From: Actinophytocola sp050699935
GTDB taxonomy: Bacteria > Actinomycetota > Actinomycetes > Mycobacteriales > Pseudonocardiaceae
Assembly: GCF_050699935.1 (NCBI RefSeq)
Contig: NZ_JBOHGB010000013.1
Location: 1 to 64,000, forward strand
Length of the DNA: 64,000 nt
Reading direction: 5' to 3'
Shown here: in pieces, positions 48,801 through 58,100 of the stretch
Layout of the letters: each line of letters opens with the position of its first letter
How positions within the stretch are numbered: position 1 is the stretch's first letter
Made by a program: the position numbers and the translations under genes
Notes under the pieces: generated by a model
Told to the model about the DNA's origin: nothing
Seen by the model: only the letters and a program-made list of their open reading frames with translations
Databases searched by the model: none

Positions 48801-50967
48801 CACCTTCATGTCCGGCGATCCACAGCAGGCCCGACGTGAGGCCAGGGCGCCGTTCAGGGACTACCTGCGCAGTTCCACCGAACTGTGGCGGACCATGTTC
48901 GCCACCACCGGACAGGAGTTCCCGGAACAGGACGCCGAGTCGTATGTGGATGCCGTCATCGAGCAGGCGATCGACCGATACTTCGAGACGTCCGGGCTGT
49001 TCGGTTCGCCGGAGACGTGTGCGCCCCTACTGCGCCAGCTCGCCGACGCCGGCGTCGACGAGGTCGCCTGCCTCATCGACTTCGGTGTGTCCACCGACGC
49101 CGCGCTGGAGAGCCTGACCTGGGTCGACCGCCTACGTCGCAACCACGAAGACGAGGTGGCGGAACAGTCGCACACGTTGCGCGATCTTTGCCTCCGGCAC
49201 CGCGTCACGCTCATGCAGGGCACGCCTTCGCTGTGCTCGGCGATCGCCGCGGAGCCGATGGCGCTCGACGCGTTGCGGGCCACACGTGCACTGCTGGTGG
49301 GAGGCGAGGCGTTCCCGGCGGGACTGGCACACAAGCTGGTCGACGCGTTACCCGGCGTGCGGGTGCTGAACATGTACGGACCAACCGAGACCACGATCTG
49401 GTCCACCGTGCACGAGCTGTCTCCGGCGGATGAGCACAGTGCGGTACCCATCGGAACGCCCATCGCCAACACGCCGGTGCGTGTCGTGGACGCTCACGGC
49501 CGCGACGTTCCGGCAGGGGTGGCGGGCGAGCTGTGGATCGGTGGCGACGGTGTCGCGTCGGGGTACCTCGATCGCCCCGGGCTGACGGCCGACCGATTCG
49601 TGACCACGCGCGATGGCCGCTACTACCGCACCGGTGATCGCGTGCGCCGCGGCACGAGCGGCGTGCTCGAGTTCCTCGGCAGAGTGGACCGGCAGGTCAA
49701 GATCCACGGCCATCGAGTCGAACCCGACGAGGTGGAGAACGTGCTCTCCCGGCACCCGGACGTCGACGCCGTGGCGGTCGTCCCGGTCGACGGCGTGACC
49801 GGCACGGAGTTGGTCGCATATGTCACGCCATCCGAGATGTCCGCGGACGACGGCGTGGAAGAGTCCCACATTCGGCGCTGGGGTGAGGTCTGGCAGGAGA
49901 CCTATGGGACGGCCGACGAGGCCGTGGACGACGACTTCGTGGGTTGGGTCAGCAGCTACACCGGGAACCCCATTCCAGCCGACGAGATGCGGGAATGGTT
50001 GGCACACACGGTCGAACGTGTCTGCGCGCACTCGCCTCGGGCGGTCGTCGACGTGGGCGTCGGTGTGGGCCTCGTGTTGCGTGGACTGGTCGACAGCACG
50101 ACGGAATACCATGGCGTGGACATCTCCGCGGCCGCGCTGTCGGCCGCGGCCCGATGCCTGGGTGCACGTCCGCTGCCGGAACACGTACACCTCGTCCGAA
50201 GTGGACCCGAGTACCTGGCGCAGTTGCCCACGAACGGCCTTGACGCGGTTCTGCTCAACTCAGTGGCGCAGTACTTCCCCAGCACGCAGTACTTGCACCG
50301 AGTGCTCACCGAGGCGACGAGGGTCGTTCGTCCTGGCGGCGTCGTGCACGTAGGCGATGTGCGTCACCTGGAACTGCTGACGGAGTTCCACACATCGGTG
50401 GCACTGCGTCGCGCGCCGGTGCTGCAACCGGTCGAGCAGGTGCGGACGACGATCGCGCGCCACGTCCGCGACGAGCCGGAGCTCTGCCTGTCACCGACGT
50501 TCTTCCGCCAGTTCGCCGGGGACTCGGCGGACACCGGGGACGTCCACGTCGACGTCAAGCGGGGCTGGGCGGACAACGAGCTGACCGCGTTCCGCTACGA
50601 CGTGACCCTGCACGTGGGATCCGCTACCGCCGCGCCACCCGTCGCGCGAGTCGACTGGGCCGGGCTCGACGACCTGAGCAGCGTGCTCAAGGAAACGAAT
50701 GAGTCGTTGCTCGTCACCGGCGTACCCAACCGCCGTCTGGTGCGCCACGCCGCCGCGGCGCGACTGCTCACCGGACTTCCTGCTGAGTCAACCGTGTGGG
50801 ACGTGGAGCGGTCTCTGTGGAACACCGACGACAGGGATGCCGTACATCCCGAAGAGCTCGTGGACGCGGCTTCGCAAGCCGGTCGGACGGTGCGGTTGGC
50901 CGTGCCGGCCAACGGATCCCCGCTCACCGTGGACGCGTACTTCGAGGGAACGGAGGCCGGTGCGTGA
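42862..50967 (+). CDS. NRPS: C-A(Ser)-PCP-C-A(Gly, with inserted monooxygenase)-MT
   Basis: A 2,701-residue protein from ATG 42862. C1 has HHLVMDG at 141. A1 has YTSGSTGQPKG at 605; its pocket residues read D-V-W-H-F-S-L-V-D-K, the serine code of EntF type. PCP1 is at GGDS (Ser997). C2 has HHVLLDG at 1199. A2 has YTSGSTGAPKG at 1665. Between its A4 (FDIS, 1710) and A5 (NMYGPTETT, 2170) sits a luciferase-like FMN monooxygenase (about 1754-2090). Its pocket reads D-I-L-Q-L-G-M-I-W, matching glycine. After A8 (KIHGHRVEPDEVE) comes a SAM methyltransferase (VVDVGVGVG at about 2395), then a stop before A9/A10. The missing A-domain end is in the next gene. A monooxygenase at this site in glycine A domains is known from MtaG/MelG, where it oxidises the glycine alpha carbon. 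An N-terminal C domain implies acylation of serine, probably by the cluster's polyketide. Confidence 0.93.
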   Translation: MPLTDELRLLAAQSEVWTAHEIDPENPQFNCAGYLDLRGPFRPDLFARAIETVDDECEALRLRPDTGYGDGSSGVSARLADPGLIRLETIDLAATESAEAAALAWMEDDVATPLRLGTDKLVRLALFRLTPDRHLFYLRYHHLVMDGYGQVLYWRRLARVYSALAEERQPPRRPFGGLGDLADEARAYAVSAEQSVDRAYWWNRMVDAPEKLDLGGAPDQAGGVLRAGPQTGVPMRILHSAAAARDTHWSVLVIAALAAYLHRLTGRDDLVIGFPVRSRTTRLALTTPAMVSNELPLRLSVPDHTTLAALVTQTGAAIRDLLGHQRFRGEELYRSLRAARPDSDLPTVVANVIQFDESLRFGDSIGAIRQLSVGPVRGLSFDFYGGVSESTLGLDVSAVASAFGRSDVNRHHNRFAAFLETFLAARDGTLVNALELLESRERTLLETNFNDTARDYDLSDTLPELVAAQAARTPDSVAISAADGTLTYAEFLDRADRLASHLAGLGVRPGDIVGVRDVRSPELVVSLLAILRAGAAYLPLDPELPRARLRFQIEDARVHVVLTRSTLPALDAPVVVPVDTVLPDLPAAHAPDVATGPDDAAYVIYTSGSTGQPKGVVVPHRGICNRLAWMRDDYGVDASDRVLQKTSFGFDVSVWEFFLPLITGGVLRMLDPGAQRDPDLVARAVADDGITVLHFVPSMLDLFLQEHGAHDLGTLRHVFCSGEALRSSTVEKFFARFPVGVRLHNLYGPTEAAVDVTAWECRPGTDPRTVPIGRPVANTQIHILDGGGRRVPIGVPGELYIGGVQVASGYLHRSELTEQKFVPNPFGAGRLYRTGDVARWRDDGVLEFLGRADHQIKVRGYRIEPGEIEAALLTHPAVRQAVVVADDDEGARRILAHVVRTGELDRDELRRHLAEQLPAYMIPAVLLPLDAIPLLPNGKIDHGALRELRLARSEADDSSTTPPETPREHQLAEVWQDVLDVRAVDVRDSFFALGGDSMLAIKVRTELGRRHRLSFTVAELFAGPTIRELAGRLVPVPADPVRSEPFGLLDAADLALLPDGLDDAYPLGSMQAGMLYASSHQEDSSVYRVVTSVAVPASLDIDDLRAACRETVARHPQLRCSIELARYSEPLQLVHSHVDVPLEVLDDLGELDADARADAVAQFVERAKGTVFDVAEPPLLRFAVHPCGADGFQFTAIEHHVLLDGWSDVLLLEEIIDRYHAVRTGTSRPTEPVRSVYRDFVAAERATLADPAARDYWVETLRDAPVTTLVPHHDGPRFDTSRVRRFELDLAPDLALTLRAVSKEHDLPLKSLLVVSHVLALATVSGLDEVVTGVVANARLEEPGGDEVVGVFLNTLPLRVDVTGGTPLELARRVLAWEQRSAPHRRYPYGQIQRDLGESSQIGTVRSYVNFMDFHRERYRTGRAALDATLSVADTNFPMAVDFLVEPGTGALRGWLDCDVAVLPEELCHRLAGYHRRALETIAAHPELAVSSIDLLSSEEHQALASWHGPATDYDRTATVHGMFEAQTARTPDAPAVTHHENSVSYAELNAAANRIAHRLVQVGVRPGDLVGVSVRRSVRLVAALVGVLKAGAAYVPMDPTFPLPRLRTIAADADIKCLVRESGTLDLDGPVAVDLDHEMRVLDDLPATVAPVRGSGEDRAYVMYTSGSTGAPKGAVVTHRNVVNFFTGMDDRVGCGADDVVLAVTSISFDISVLELIWPLTRGAHVVVAGEQIAHNLVRPDSTGEVDHPLGFSLFFFAAAAGEHGAQEAYRLVLDAARFADTHGFRAIWTPERHFHEFGGLYPNPSVMSAALATATDRIALRSGSVVGPLHDPVRLAEEWSLVDNLSGGRVGLAFASGWNSNDFVFFPDHFAERKKVMVEHLEQFRALWRGDPVERTGGSGEQVRVRIFPRPRQAEPPLWLTSVGTVATFQQAGRHGVNVLTHLLGQPPDALAEKITAYREARREAGHEGPGQVTLMVHTFMSGDPQQARREARAPFRDYLRSSTELWRTMFATTGQEFPEQDAESYVDAVIEQAIDRYFETSGLFGSPETCAPLLRQLADAGVDEVACLIDFGVSTDAALESLTWVDRLRRNHEDEVAEQSHTLRDLCLRHRVTLMQGTPSLCSAIAAEPMALDALRATRALLVGGEAFPAGLAHKLVDALPGVRVLNMYGPTETTIWSTVHELSPADEHSAVPIGTPIANTPVRVVDAHGRDVPAGVAGELWIGGDGVASGYLDRPGLTADRFVTTRDGRYYRTGDRVRRGTSGVLEFLGRVDRQVKIHGHRVEPDEVENVLSRHPDVDAVAVVPVDGVTGTELVAYVTPSEMSADDGVEESHIRRWGEVWQETYGTADEAVDDDFVGWVSSYTGNPIPADEMREWLAHTVERVCAHSPRAVVDVGVGVGLVLRGLVDSTTEYHGVDISAAALSAAARCLGARPLPEHVHLVRSGPEYLAQLPTNGLDAVLLNSVAQYFPSTQYLHRVLTEATRVVRPGGVVHVGDVRHLELLTEFHTSVALRRAPVLQPVEQVRTTIARHVRDEPELCLSPTFFRQFAGDSADTGDVHVDVKRGWADNELTAFRYDVTLHVGSATAAPPVARVDWAGLDDLSSVLKETNESLLVTGVPNRRLVRHAAAARLLTGLPAESTVWDVERSLWNTDDRDAVHPEELVDAASQAGRTVRLAVPANGSPLTVDAYFEGTEAGA

Positions 50968-52679
50968 TTGCTGCGGACGTCTTGTTCGGCAACAACCCCC
51001 TGGCCACCTCATCGGGCGGCACCCTGAAAGCCGATCTGCGTGGGTTCGCCAGAACCCACCTGCCGGACGCCATGGTGCCCTCTCGCTTCGTGGTGCTGCC
51101 AGAGCTGCCGAAGCTACCGAACGGCAAAGTGGACCGTCGCGGTTTGCGAGACGTCGACCGGGAGCAACCCGACACCGACGCATACGTGGCCCCGCGCACC
51201 GACGTGGAGGCCCGACTGGCCGTGATCTGGCAGGACATGCTCGACGTGCCTTCGGTCGGCGTGGAGACGAACTTCTTCGAGCTCGGCGGCAACTCGCTGC
51301 TGGTGATGCGCATGGCGGCCGGCGTCCGGGACACCTTCGAGATTCGCGTCGACCTGCGCCGGTTCCTGGAGAACCCGACCATCGGCCGACTGGTGACGAT
51401 GATCGACGACACAGCCGACCAGGAGCAGCTCGACGGGGCAGGCACTCGTGGGATCGAGCCCGCGCGACTGCGTTTGGCAGCCGTACTGCCTGACGATGTT
51501 CGACCCGACTCGACCGCCGAGCCGGCGTCCGCAGCGCCGTACGACCGCATCGTGCTCACCGGTGGTACCGGATACACCGGTGCCTACCTGGTGCGCGAGC
51601 TGATCAACCGATGCGACGCCGAACTGATCGTGCTCGCCAGAGGACGCGACAGTGATGACGTCACGGCGCGAGTGCGCAGGAACATGGAGACCTACGGCCT
51701 CTGGCAGGACGGTGACGAGCGTCGCCTGCGAGGAGTCCCCGGGGACATCGGGCGGCCGTACCTCGGGCTGGACCGTGCGACGTATCACGACCTCGCGCGA
51801 GACGCGGACCTGATCGTCCACAACGCGGCCGACTCCCGCTGGACCATCCCGTACCAGCAGGCGAAGCCGGTCAACGTGCTCGGCACCATCGAGGTCCTGC
51901 GGCTGGCGGGCAAGACACGGATCAAGCCCGTGCACTACATCTGCTCGACCGGCGCCTTCCCGGGCGTGCTCGGCGACGTGACGTGGACTGAGGACGCACT
52001 GCCCGGACCCGACGGGGTGGTGGGTGGGTACCGGCAAACCAAATGGGTCGCCGACACCCTGATGCACGCCGCCCGCGCCCGCGGGATTCCGGCGTCGGTG
52101 TACCGCCCCGGAGCACTCACCGGGGCCCAGGACACGGGCGCCTGCGCCACCGACACCTTCATCAACCACCTGATCCGCGGCTGGATCCAGCTCGGCGCGG
52201 CGATGCGCTACGACTTCCGGCTGGAGTTCGTACCGGTCGACTACTGCGCACAAGCGGTGGCGCACATCGCCCTGTCCGGTGCCGAACCTCAGACGTACCA
52301 CCTCCCCGGGGCACGCACGGTCGACATGGACGAGATCGTGGACCACATCATCGAGTTCGGCTATCCGTTGCGGCTGCTGCCCTACCCGCGATGGCGCGAG
52401 GAACTCGTCACCGTGGTCGAGCGCGGTGCGGACAACGAGTTGGCGCCCTATGTCCCGTTGTTCGATCCGGACCGCCCCTCGGAAGAGATCGGCCTTGCGG
52501 GGAGCCGACCGGTCTTCGACTCGACGCGGCTCGACGCCGCATTGGCCGGATCGGGCATCGAAGTGCGGCCCGTGGATCGTGAACTCATGGACCTGTACCT
52601 GCGTTACTTCATCTCGATCGGCTACCTGCCCGCACCGCCCACATCTGATACCGGCACCGCCGATGCAAACGGAGTATGA
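50964..52679 (+). CDS. A-domain C-terminal piece, PCP and terminal reductase (R) domain
   Basis: A 571-residue protein from GTG 50964, overlapping the NRPS stop in GTGA. Residues 1-60 are the end of an adenylation domain (LPDAMVPSRFVVLPELPK, then NGKVDRR with the catalytic Lys55), completing the A2 domain of the NRPS. A PCP follows (ELGGNSLLV, Ser111). From about 195 there is a short-chain-reductase-type R domain (VLTGGTGYTGAYLVREL, VHNAADSRW, YRQTKWVAD). It would release the chain from the PCP by NAD(P)H reduction to an aldehyde or alcohol. No thioesterase is present in the cluster. A one-base change at the junction would fuse the two proteins seamlessly. Confidence 0.9.
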   Translation: MIAADVLFGNNPLATSSGGTLKADLRGFARTHLPDAMVPSRFVVLPELPKLPNGKVDRRGLRDVDREQPDTDAYVAPRTDVEARLAVIWQDMLDVPSVGVETNFFELGGNSLLVMRMAAGVRDTFEIRVDLRRFLENPTIGRLVTMIDDTADQEQLDGAGTRGIEPARLRLAAVLPDDVRPDSTAEPASAAPYDRIVLTGGTGYTGAYLVRELINRCDAELIVLARGRDSDDVTARVRRNMETYGLWQDGDERRLRGVPGDIGRPYLGLDRATYHDLARDADLIVHNAADSRWTIPYQQAKPVNVLGTIEVLRLAGKTRIKPVHYICSTGAFPGVLGDVTWTEDALPGPDGVVGGYRQTKWVADTLMHAARARGIPASVYRPGALTGAQDTGACATDTFINHLIRGWIQLGAAMRYDFRLEFVPVDYCAQAVAHIALSGAEPQTYHLPGARTVDMDEIVDHIIEFGYPLRLLPYPRWREELVTVVERGADNELAPYVPLFDPDRPSEEIGLAGSRPVFDSTRLDAALAGSGIEVRPVDRELMDLYLRYFISIGYLPAPPTSDTGTADANGV

Positions 52680-52683
52680 CCTG

Positions 52684-53871
52684 ATGACGTCCGTATTACC
52701 CGAATTCCCGATGCCGCGTAGCCACCCGCTCGATCCGCCTCCGCGGTACCGCGAGCTCGGCAACGAACAGCCTGTGTTCCGCGTGCGCACCCCGCGCGGG
52801 CCGGCCTGGGTAGTGACTCGCTACAAGGACTGTGTCGCAGTCCTCACTGACCCGAGCTTCAGCTCCGACCCCCGCACGCCCGGGTTCCCCAGCTACATGT
52901 CCGGTGACGTCCCGCCACCGCCCGGCTTCTTCCTACAGCTTGACCTGCCGGACCATCCTCGGCTACGACGTCTCGTCACTCGTGAGTTCCTCATCGGCCG
53001 GATGGAGGTACTGCGTCCGCGGATGCAAGTCGTCCTGGACGACCTGATCGACGGAATGCTCACGAAGGGCACGTCAGCGGACCTCGTGGCCGACCTGGCG
53101 TATCCCATGGCCGCGACCATGATCTGTGAACTTCTGAACGTGCCGCTGGGCGACCAGGAGATCTTCATCGGACTCACCGACATCGTCCTGGACCGCAGTA
53201 CCCCTCCGGAGCGCACCACGGAGGCGGCTGCCGAACTGATGGCGTACTTCGATCGCCTCGTCACCACGAAAAAGCGGCAGCCCAAGGATGACCTGCTCGG
53301 CAGGCTGAACAAGTTCGAGCAGGTCGGCTGGCTCAGCCATGAGGAACTGGTCGGGCTGACCGCGCTGTTGGTCCTGTCCGGCTACGACACCATGGCGCAG
53401 ATGATCGGCCTGGGCACGCTGACTCTGTTGCAGCATCCCGAGCAGCTCGCCGAGCTACGCGCGGATCCCTCGTTGATGCTGGCAGCGGTCGAGGAGATGC
53501 TGCGCTTTCTGTCGATCAACCACGCCGGCCTGCCTCGGGCCGCGACTCGTGACACGCAGATCGACGGCACACTGGTCCGGGCGGGCGACGGGGTACTCGT
53601 GATGCTCAACGCGGCGAACCGGGACGGCAGCGAGTTCGCTGATCCGGATGTGTTCGACATACATCGAACCGCGCCACACAAACACCTCGCCTTCGGGCAC
53701 GGCTTCCACAAATGCATTGGGCTCACCCTGGCCCGCGTCGAACTGTCCACGGTGTTCTCCGGGCTGTTCGGCCGCATCCCCACATTGCGGGTGACACAGC
53801 TGATCGAAAACCTCCGCTTCCGCGACGACATGGTGCTCTACGGCGTTCGTGAGTTGCCGGTCGAATGGTGA
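52684..53871 (+). CDS. Cytochrome P450
   Basis: A 395-residue protein starting four bases after the reductase gene. The haem-binding loop is FGHGFHKCIG with the cysteine ligand, ExxR is EEMLR, and the I-helix segment is LVLSGYDTMAQ, where the usual acidic-Thr pair is Asp-Thr. It is a soluble bacterial class I P450 that needs ferredoxin partners encoded elsewhere. Within the cluster it probably hydroxylates or epoxidises the polyketide chain or the serine unit. Confidence 0.92.
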   Translation: MTSVLPEFPMPRSHPLDPPPRYRELGNEQPVFRVRTPRGPAWVVTRYKDCVAVLTDPSFSSDPRTPGFPSYMSGDVPPPPGFFLQLDLPDHPRLRRLVTREFLIGRMEVLRPRMQVVLDDLIDGMLTKGTSADLVADLAYPMAATMICELLNVPLGDQEIFIGLTDIVLDRSTPPERTTEAAAELMAYFDRLVTTKKRQPKDDLLGRLNKFEQVGWLSHEELVGLTALLVLSGYDTMAQMIGLGTLTLLQHPEQLAELRADPSLMLAAVEEMLRFLSINHAGLPRAATRDTQIDGTLVRAGDGVLVMLNAANRDGSEFADPDVFDIHRTAPHKHLAFGHGFHKCIGLTLARVELSTVFSGLFGRIPTLRVTQLIENLRFRDDMVLYGVRELPVEW

Positions 53872-53905
53872 CGAGCAGCCAGTAGCGACAACGAAAGGCT
53901 TCCGC

Positions 53906-55132
53906 GTGTCCAAGACGGCGTTCCTGTTCGCTGGCCAGGGTGCCTACCGACCCGGGATGTTCGCCCAAGAATCCGGAGATCCGGACATCGACCGGGTACT
54001 CGATGCCGTGGACGCGACAGGTGTCGAGTTCGGCCGACCCGCTACGCGCGAACACCTGCTCGACCCGGCGGCGCCGACGGCGACCGAACTTTCCGCCACA
54101 GATCCATTCACCCTGCAGTTGCTGGTGTTCGCCGCCGCGGTGGGCGAGTATCACCGCGCGGCACGTGTGGACCACCCGGACGTGCTCGTCGGCCACAGCC
54201 TCGGCGAGTTGGCCGCGCTCACCGTCGCGGGTGCGTTCGAACTCGCTGACGCCACCCGGCTGGTGTGCCATCGATCGGTAGCGTTGGACGCCTGCGTGAC
54301 TGAGCCCGGCGGGATGCTCGCCATCGACCTGCCTGCCGATCGTGCCGCGCACCTGGTCGGTGCGATCGGTGACCGTCGGGTCGCAGTGGTCCTGCACAAC
54401 AGTCCGGCGCGTACGGTCGTGGCCGGCCCGGATCCTGCGCTGACCGCGGCCCGCCAGGTAGCCGACGCACTCGGCGTACGGTCCGCGCAGCTTCCCGCGC
54501 CATACGCGTACCACTCCCCGGGCATGGCACTCGCAGCCGTGGAGTTCGCCGAGTCCGCCGCACCGATTCGACAGAAACCGTTGCGGTCGCAGGTCTACTC
54601 ACCGCTGCTCGGCAAGTATCTCGACGACACCGACGACCTGGTCGCGCTGCTGGTTGCGCACCTGACGACGCCGATCGACTTCGTCACCGCGATCCGCACG
54701 CTGCACGCGCACGGCCTGCGGACCGTTGTCGAATGTGGCCGCAGCGGGCTGGGAGCGCTGGTCCTCGCAAGTGTGCCGGACGTGAACGTAAGAGGTGCGG
54801 TCGAGATATCCGCACCGGCGGCACCGACGTCCCCGGAGGTGACCGCCGAACCAGCGCCCGCCGCATCGGACCTCGCCGACGTGACCGAGCGGCTACGTGT
54901 GCTATACGCGACCGCACTGCAGTACCCGTTGGAGGCGGTGGAACCAGACGCCGACCTCGAGGCCGAACTCGGCATCGACTCGCTCAAGCGGTCCGAGATG
55001 CTGGGCCGGGTAGGCACGGAGTTCGACATACCGCCGTCGACGAACGACAGTCGGTTTCTCGCACACACAACCTTGGCCGAACTCGCCGCGATGGTCGTCG
55101 ACTCCCTCGATGTCGAGGCCACCACCCGATGA
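53906..55132 (+). CDS. AT-ACP didomain protein of the PUFA-like synthase
   Basis: A 408-residue protein from GTG 53906. The acyltransferase domain begins at once (TAFLFAGQGAYRPGMF), has the nucleophile motif VGHSLGELAAL (Ser98), an APYAYHSPGM specificity-type segment, and the terminal TVVECGRSG. After an Ala/Pro linker an acyl carrier protein follows (LEAELGIDSLKRSEMLGRV, Ser359). The D-S-L-K-R form is typical of PUFA/enediyne-type carriers. Its stop overlaps the PKS start (ATGA). It supplies extender units and the carrier for the KS-CLF-KR-DH protein, which has neither. Confidence 0.9.
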   Translation: MSKTAFLFAGQGAYRPGMFAQESGDPDIDRVLDAVDATGVEFGRPATREHLLDPAAPTATELSATDPFTLQLLVFAAAVGEYHRAARVDHPDVLVGHSLGELAALTVAGAFELADATRLVCHRSVALDACVTEPGGMLAIDLPADRAAHLVGAIGDRRVAVVLHNSPARTVVAGPDPALTAARQVADALGVRSAQLPAPYAYHSPGMALAAVEFAESAAPIRQKPLRSQVYSPLLGKYLDDTDDLVALLVAHLTTPIDFVTAIRTLHAHGLRTVVECGRSGLGALVLASVPDVNVRGAVEISAPAAPTSPEVTAEPAPAASDLADVTERLRVLYATALQYPLEAVEPDADLEAELGIDSLKRSEMLGRVGTEFDIPPSTNDSRFLAHTTLAELAAMVVDSLDVEATTR

Positions 55133-58100
55133 GTGAGGACACGCTCGCGGTGGTCGGCATCGCGGGCTCGCTCGCGACCTCGGTAGCGGATGCCTTGGCC
55201 GCGGTCGGCAAGCAGGTGCTTCGGGCATCACCGGGGGAGGAGATCCAAGCTGGGGTGACATCGGTGCATGTGGCTGACCCGGTCGGGTATCCGTTGCCGG
55301 AGATCCATCGGCATCTCGTTGGCCGCCCCGACATCCCCGCCGTAATCGTCGCCGACACCCGTACCGAAGCCCCGGGCGACTGGCCCCCGCACGGCGGGCC
55401 GGCTGTCCTGCGCGCAGCCGTCGAACGGCTCAGCGAAGCGATTCGGTTGAACGCAGTCGCGGTGATCGGACCACAGGACCGCGCGGTCAGCGACGCGGTC
55501 GGCGCGGCGGTGGCCTTCCTGACCTCGGCCTCGGCGACCCCGGTTCGCGGTCAGTGTCTGGTCGTGGACGCTTCCCTCGCGGCGCCGACACCAGTGGACC
55601 GAGTACTGGACCGAGTACCGGCAGGCGAGCACCGGAACATCGCAGAAAGGTCTACTGTAGACGAACGTGCCGACCCGGACGCGGTTGTCGTCGTCGGTAT
55701 GGGGCTGGCTCTACCGCACGCGAGCTCGCCGGAAGACTTGTGGCAGCTGTTGCACTCCGAACGGACAGTCTTCGGTGAGCCCCAGGGGCGGATTGACATC
55801 GACAACGTCTGGTCACCCGATCCCACCGACCCGGATCGGACGTACAGTCGAGTGTCCGGGTTCATGCCCGCGGACGACGCTCCGCCGAGTGACGACTTCG
55901 CCGTGATGTGGCTGCGTCACAGCATCACGCAAGCCATGGCGCCAGTGCGCACCGGTGAATCCGACCGTCATCTGTTCGCCGTCGGGCTGACCGCAGACGG
56001 CAGCCAGCACCTGGAGCAGAGCCTGGTCGTTCGGCAGGTGCGCCGGCTGCTCGGCGAGACCGACCCCGGCGCGACACGTGATCTCCTGCGTGAGCTGTAC
56101 CCGCTGGCCACCGACGACCCGGAACGTATGCTGCCGTATCGCATCGCCCGCAGGGCCGCGGCCGACCTCCCCGCGGACACCGAGATCGTCGTGCTGGACA
56201 CGGCATGCTCGTCTTCCCTGTACAGCATCGACATCGGCGCGAGAGCACTGCGTGCGGGCGAAGCCGACGTGGCTGTGTGTGGCGGCGCCTTCGTCGTCGG
56301 CATACAGAACCTCGTGCTGTTCTCCAAGCTTCGTGGATTGTCCCGTTCCGGTGTGGTGCGTCCGTTGGACAGCGGAGCCGACGGGGTGCTGTTCACCGAC
56401 GGCGCGGCCGTGCTGGTACTCAAGACGGCGGCACGGGCCAGCGCTGACGGCGACACGGTGCTCGGCTACGTCGCGGGATTCGGTGGCTCCTCCGATGGCC
56501 GCGGTAAGGCGATCTACGCACCCAACCCCGTCGGCCAGCGGCTGGCGTTGCACCGGGCGTGGGAAGCAGCCGGCATCGGTCCAGCCGACATCGACTGGCT
56601 CATCGCGCACGCGACCGGGACCCCGGCGGGGGACCGGACCGAACTGTCGGTCCTCCTCGAGCGCGCCGAGTCGGGGCGCGCGTGGACCGTGTCGTCCAAC
56701 AAGTCGGTCGTCGGGCACCCCGGCTGGGCGGCAGGGGCGGTGTCGGCCATTCATGCCCTGCTGGCGCTGCGGCACGGCGTCATTCCGGCACAGCGGCACT
56801 TCACCCAGCTGCCCGGCGGGCTCGATGATTCCGCGTTGTCCGTTCCGACCCGAGATGTCGCCTGGCCGGCGGGGGAGCGTGCACGCATCGTCGGGGTCTC
56901 GGCGATGGGTTTCGGCGGTACCAACGGTCACCTGCTGCTCACGGACATCAGCCCGGTCCCTCCAGCCCGCACCGAGCCGGCCGTGCCGCCCGGGACCGAT
57001 CCGGTGGTGGTGGCCGGCTGGGCAGCACATCTGCCCGACGATCCCGACCACGAGCAGGTGCGGCGCTGGCTGCGCGGTGGCCCCGCGGAATGGTCGGCCC
57101 GATTCGGTGCGGACTACTCGGTGCCCGCACCGATGGACCTGCGCCTCGCCCCCTCGGCGATCGCGGCCATGGACCGAAGCCAGGTGATCGCGGTCCGGTG
57201 TGCCGACGATCTGGCGGGCGACTGGTTCGGCGACAGCGATGTCGCGGTCCGCAGCGGTGTGTTCGTGGGACACAGTGGCCCGACCACCGCCGCCGTGCTG
57301 CACGACACCCGGGCCTACCTCGACGATCTCGCCGCTCGCGCCGAGGGACGTATCGAACGGTTTGCCGAGCGCGTCGCCACGCCTGTGCGCCACGCGACGC
57401 CGGCCGCGACCGAGGACTCCTATCCAGGCTTGATGCCGAACATCATCCCGGCCCGCGTGGCGCAGCGGCTGAACCTGAACGGGCCGAACATGGCGTTCGA
57501 CGCCGGTCTCGACTCGTTCAACTCAGCACTCGTGACCGCCGCCCGGTCGCTGCGCGACGACGAGATCGACGTCGCGTTCGTGATCGGTGTCGCCGCGGCG
57601 GCAGCACAGGTGGCTCCCCGGGACGGTCGAGAACCAGCCGAGGGTGCGCTGGGGGTGGTGCTCACTCGGCGCAGCACCGCACGCGAGCTGCCCCTGACCG
57701 AGCTGGCGGTCGTCGAGGTCGACCGATCGCGGGCACGACCCGTGAAACGCCGGGCAGGCGGTGACCGGGTGCACCACGGCGCAGAGGGTGCCGTCGAGCT
57801 GTTGCGCACCCTGCACGGCGAACCAGGTCGAACAGTCCTTCACACACAGGAGGACAACCACACGGCGTCGGTTGTCGTCACCGTGCCCGACCCTGCTGGG
57901 GATGCCACCGGTGGCGACCTGCGGGACCAGCTCGAGCGGCACGTGCTGGAACTGGTGCCCACCCCCGCGCTGCCGGCGCGGGCCGCGCTGCCGGCGATTC
58001 CCGCCGACTGCGTCGTCGTCACCGACGACCCCACCGCGTTCGGCACACAGACCGGTCTGGTGCTCGGCCCGGACACCGACCCGTCCGACATCGAGCACAT

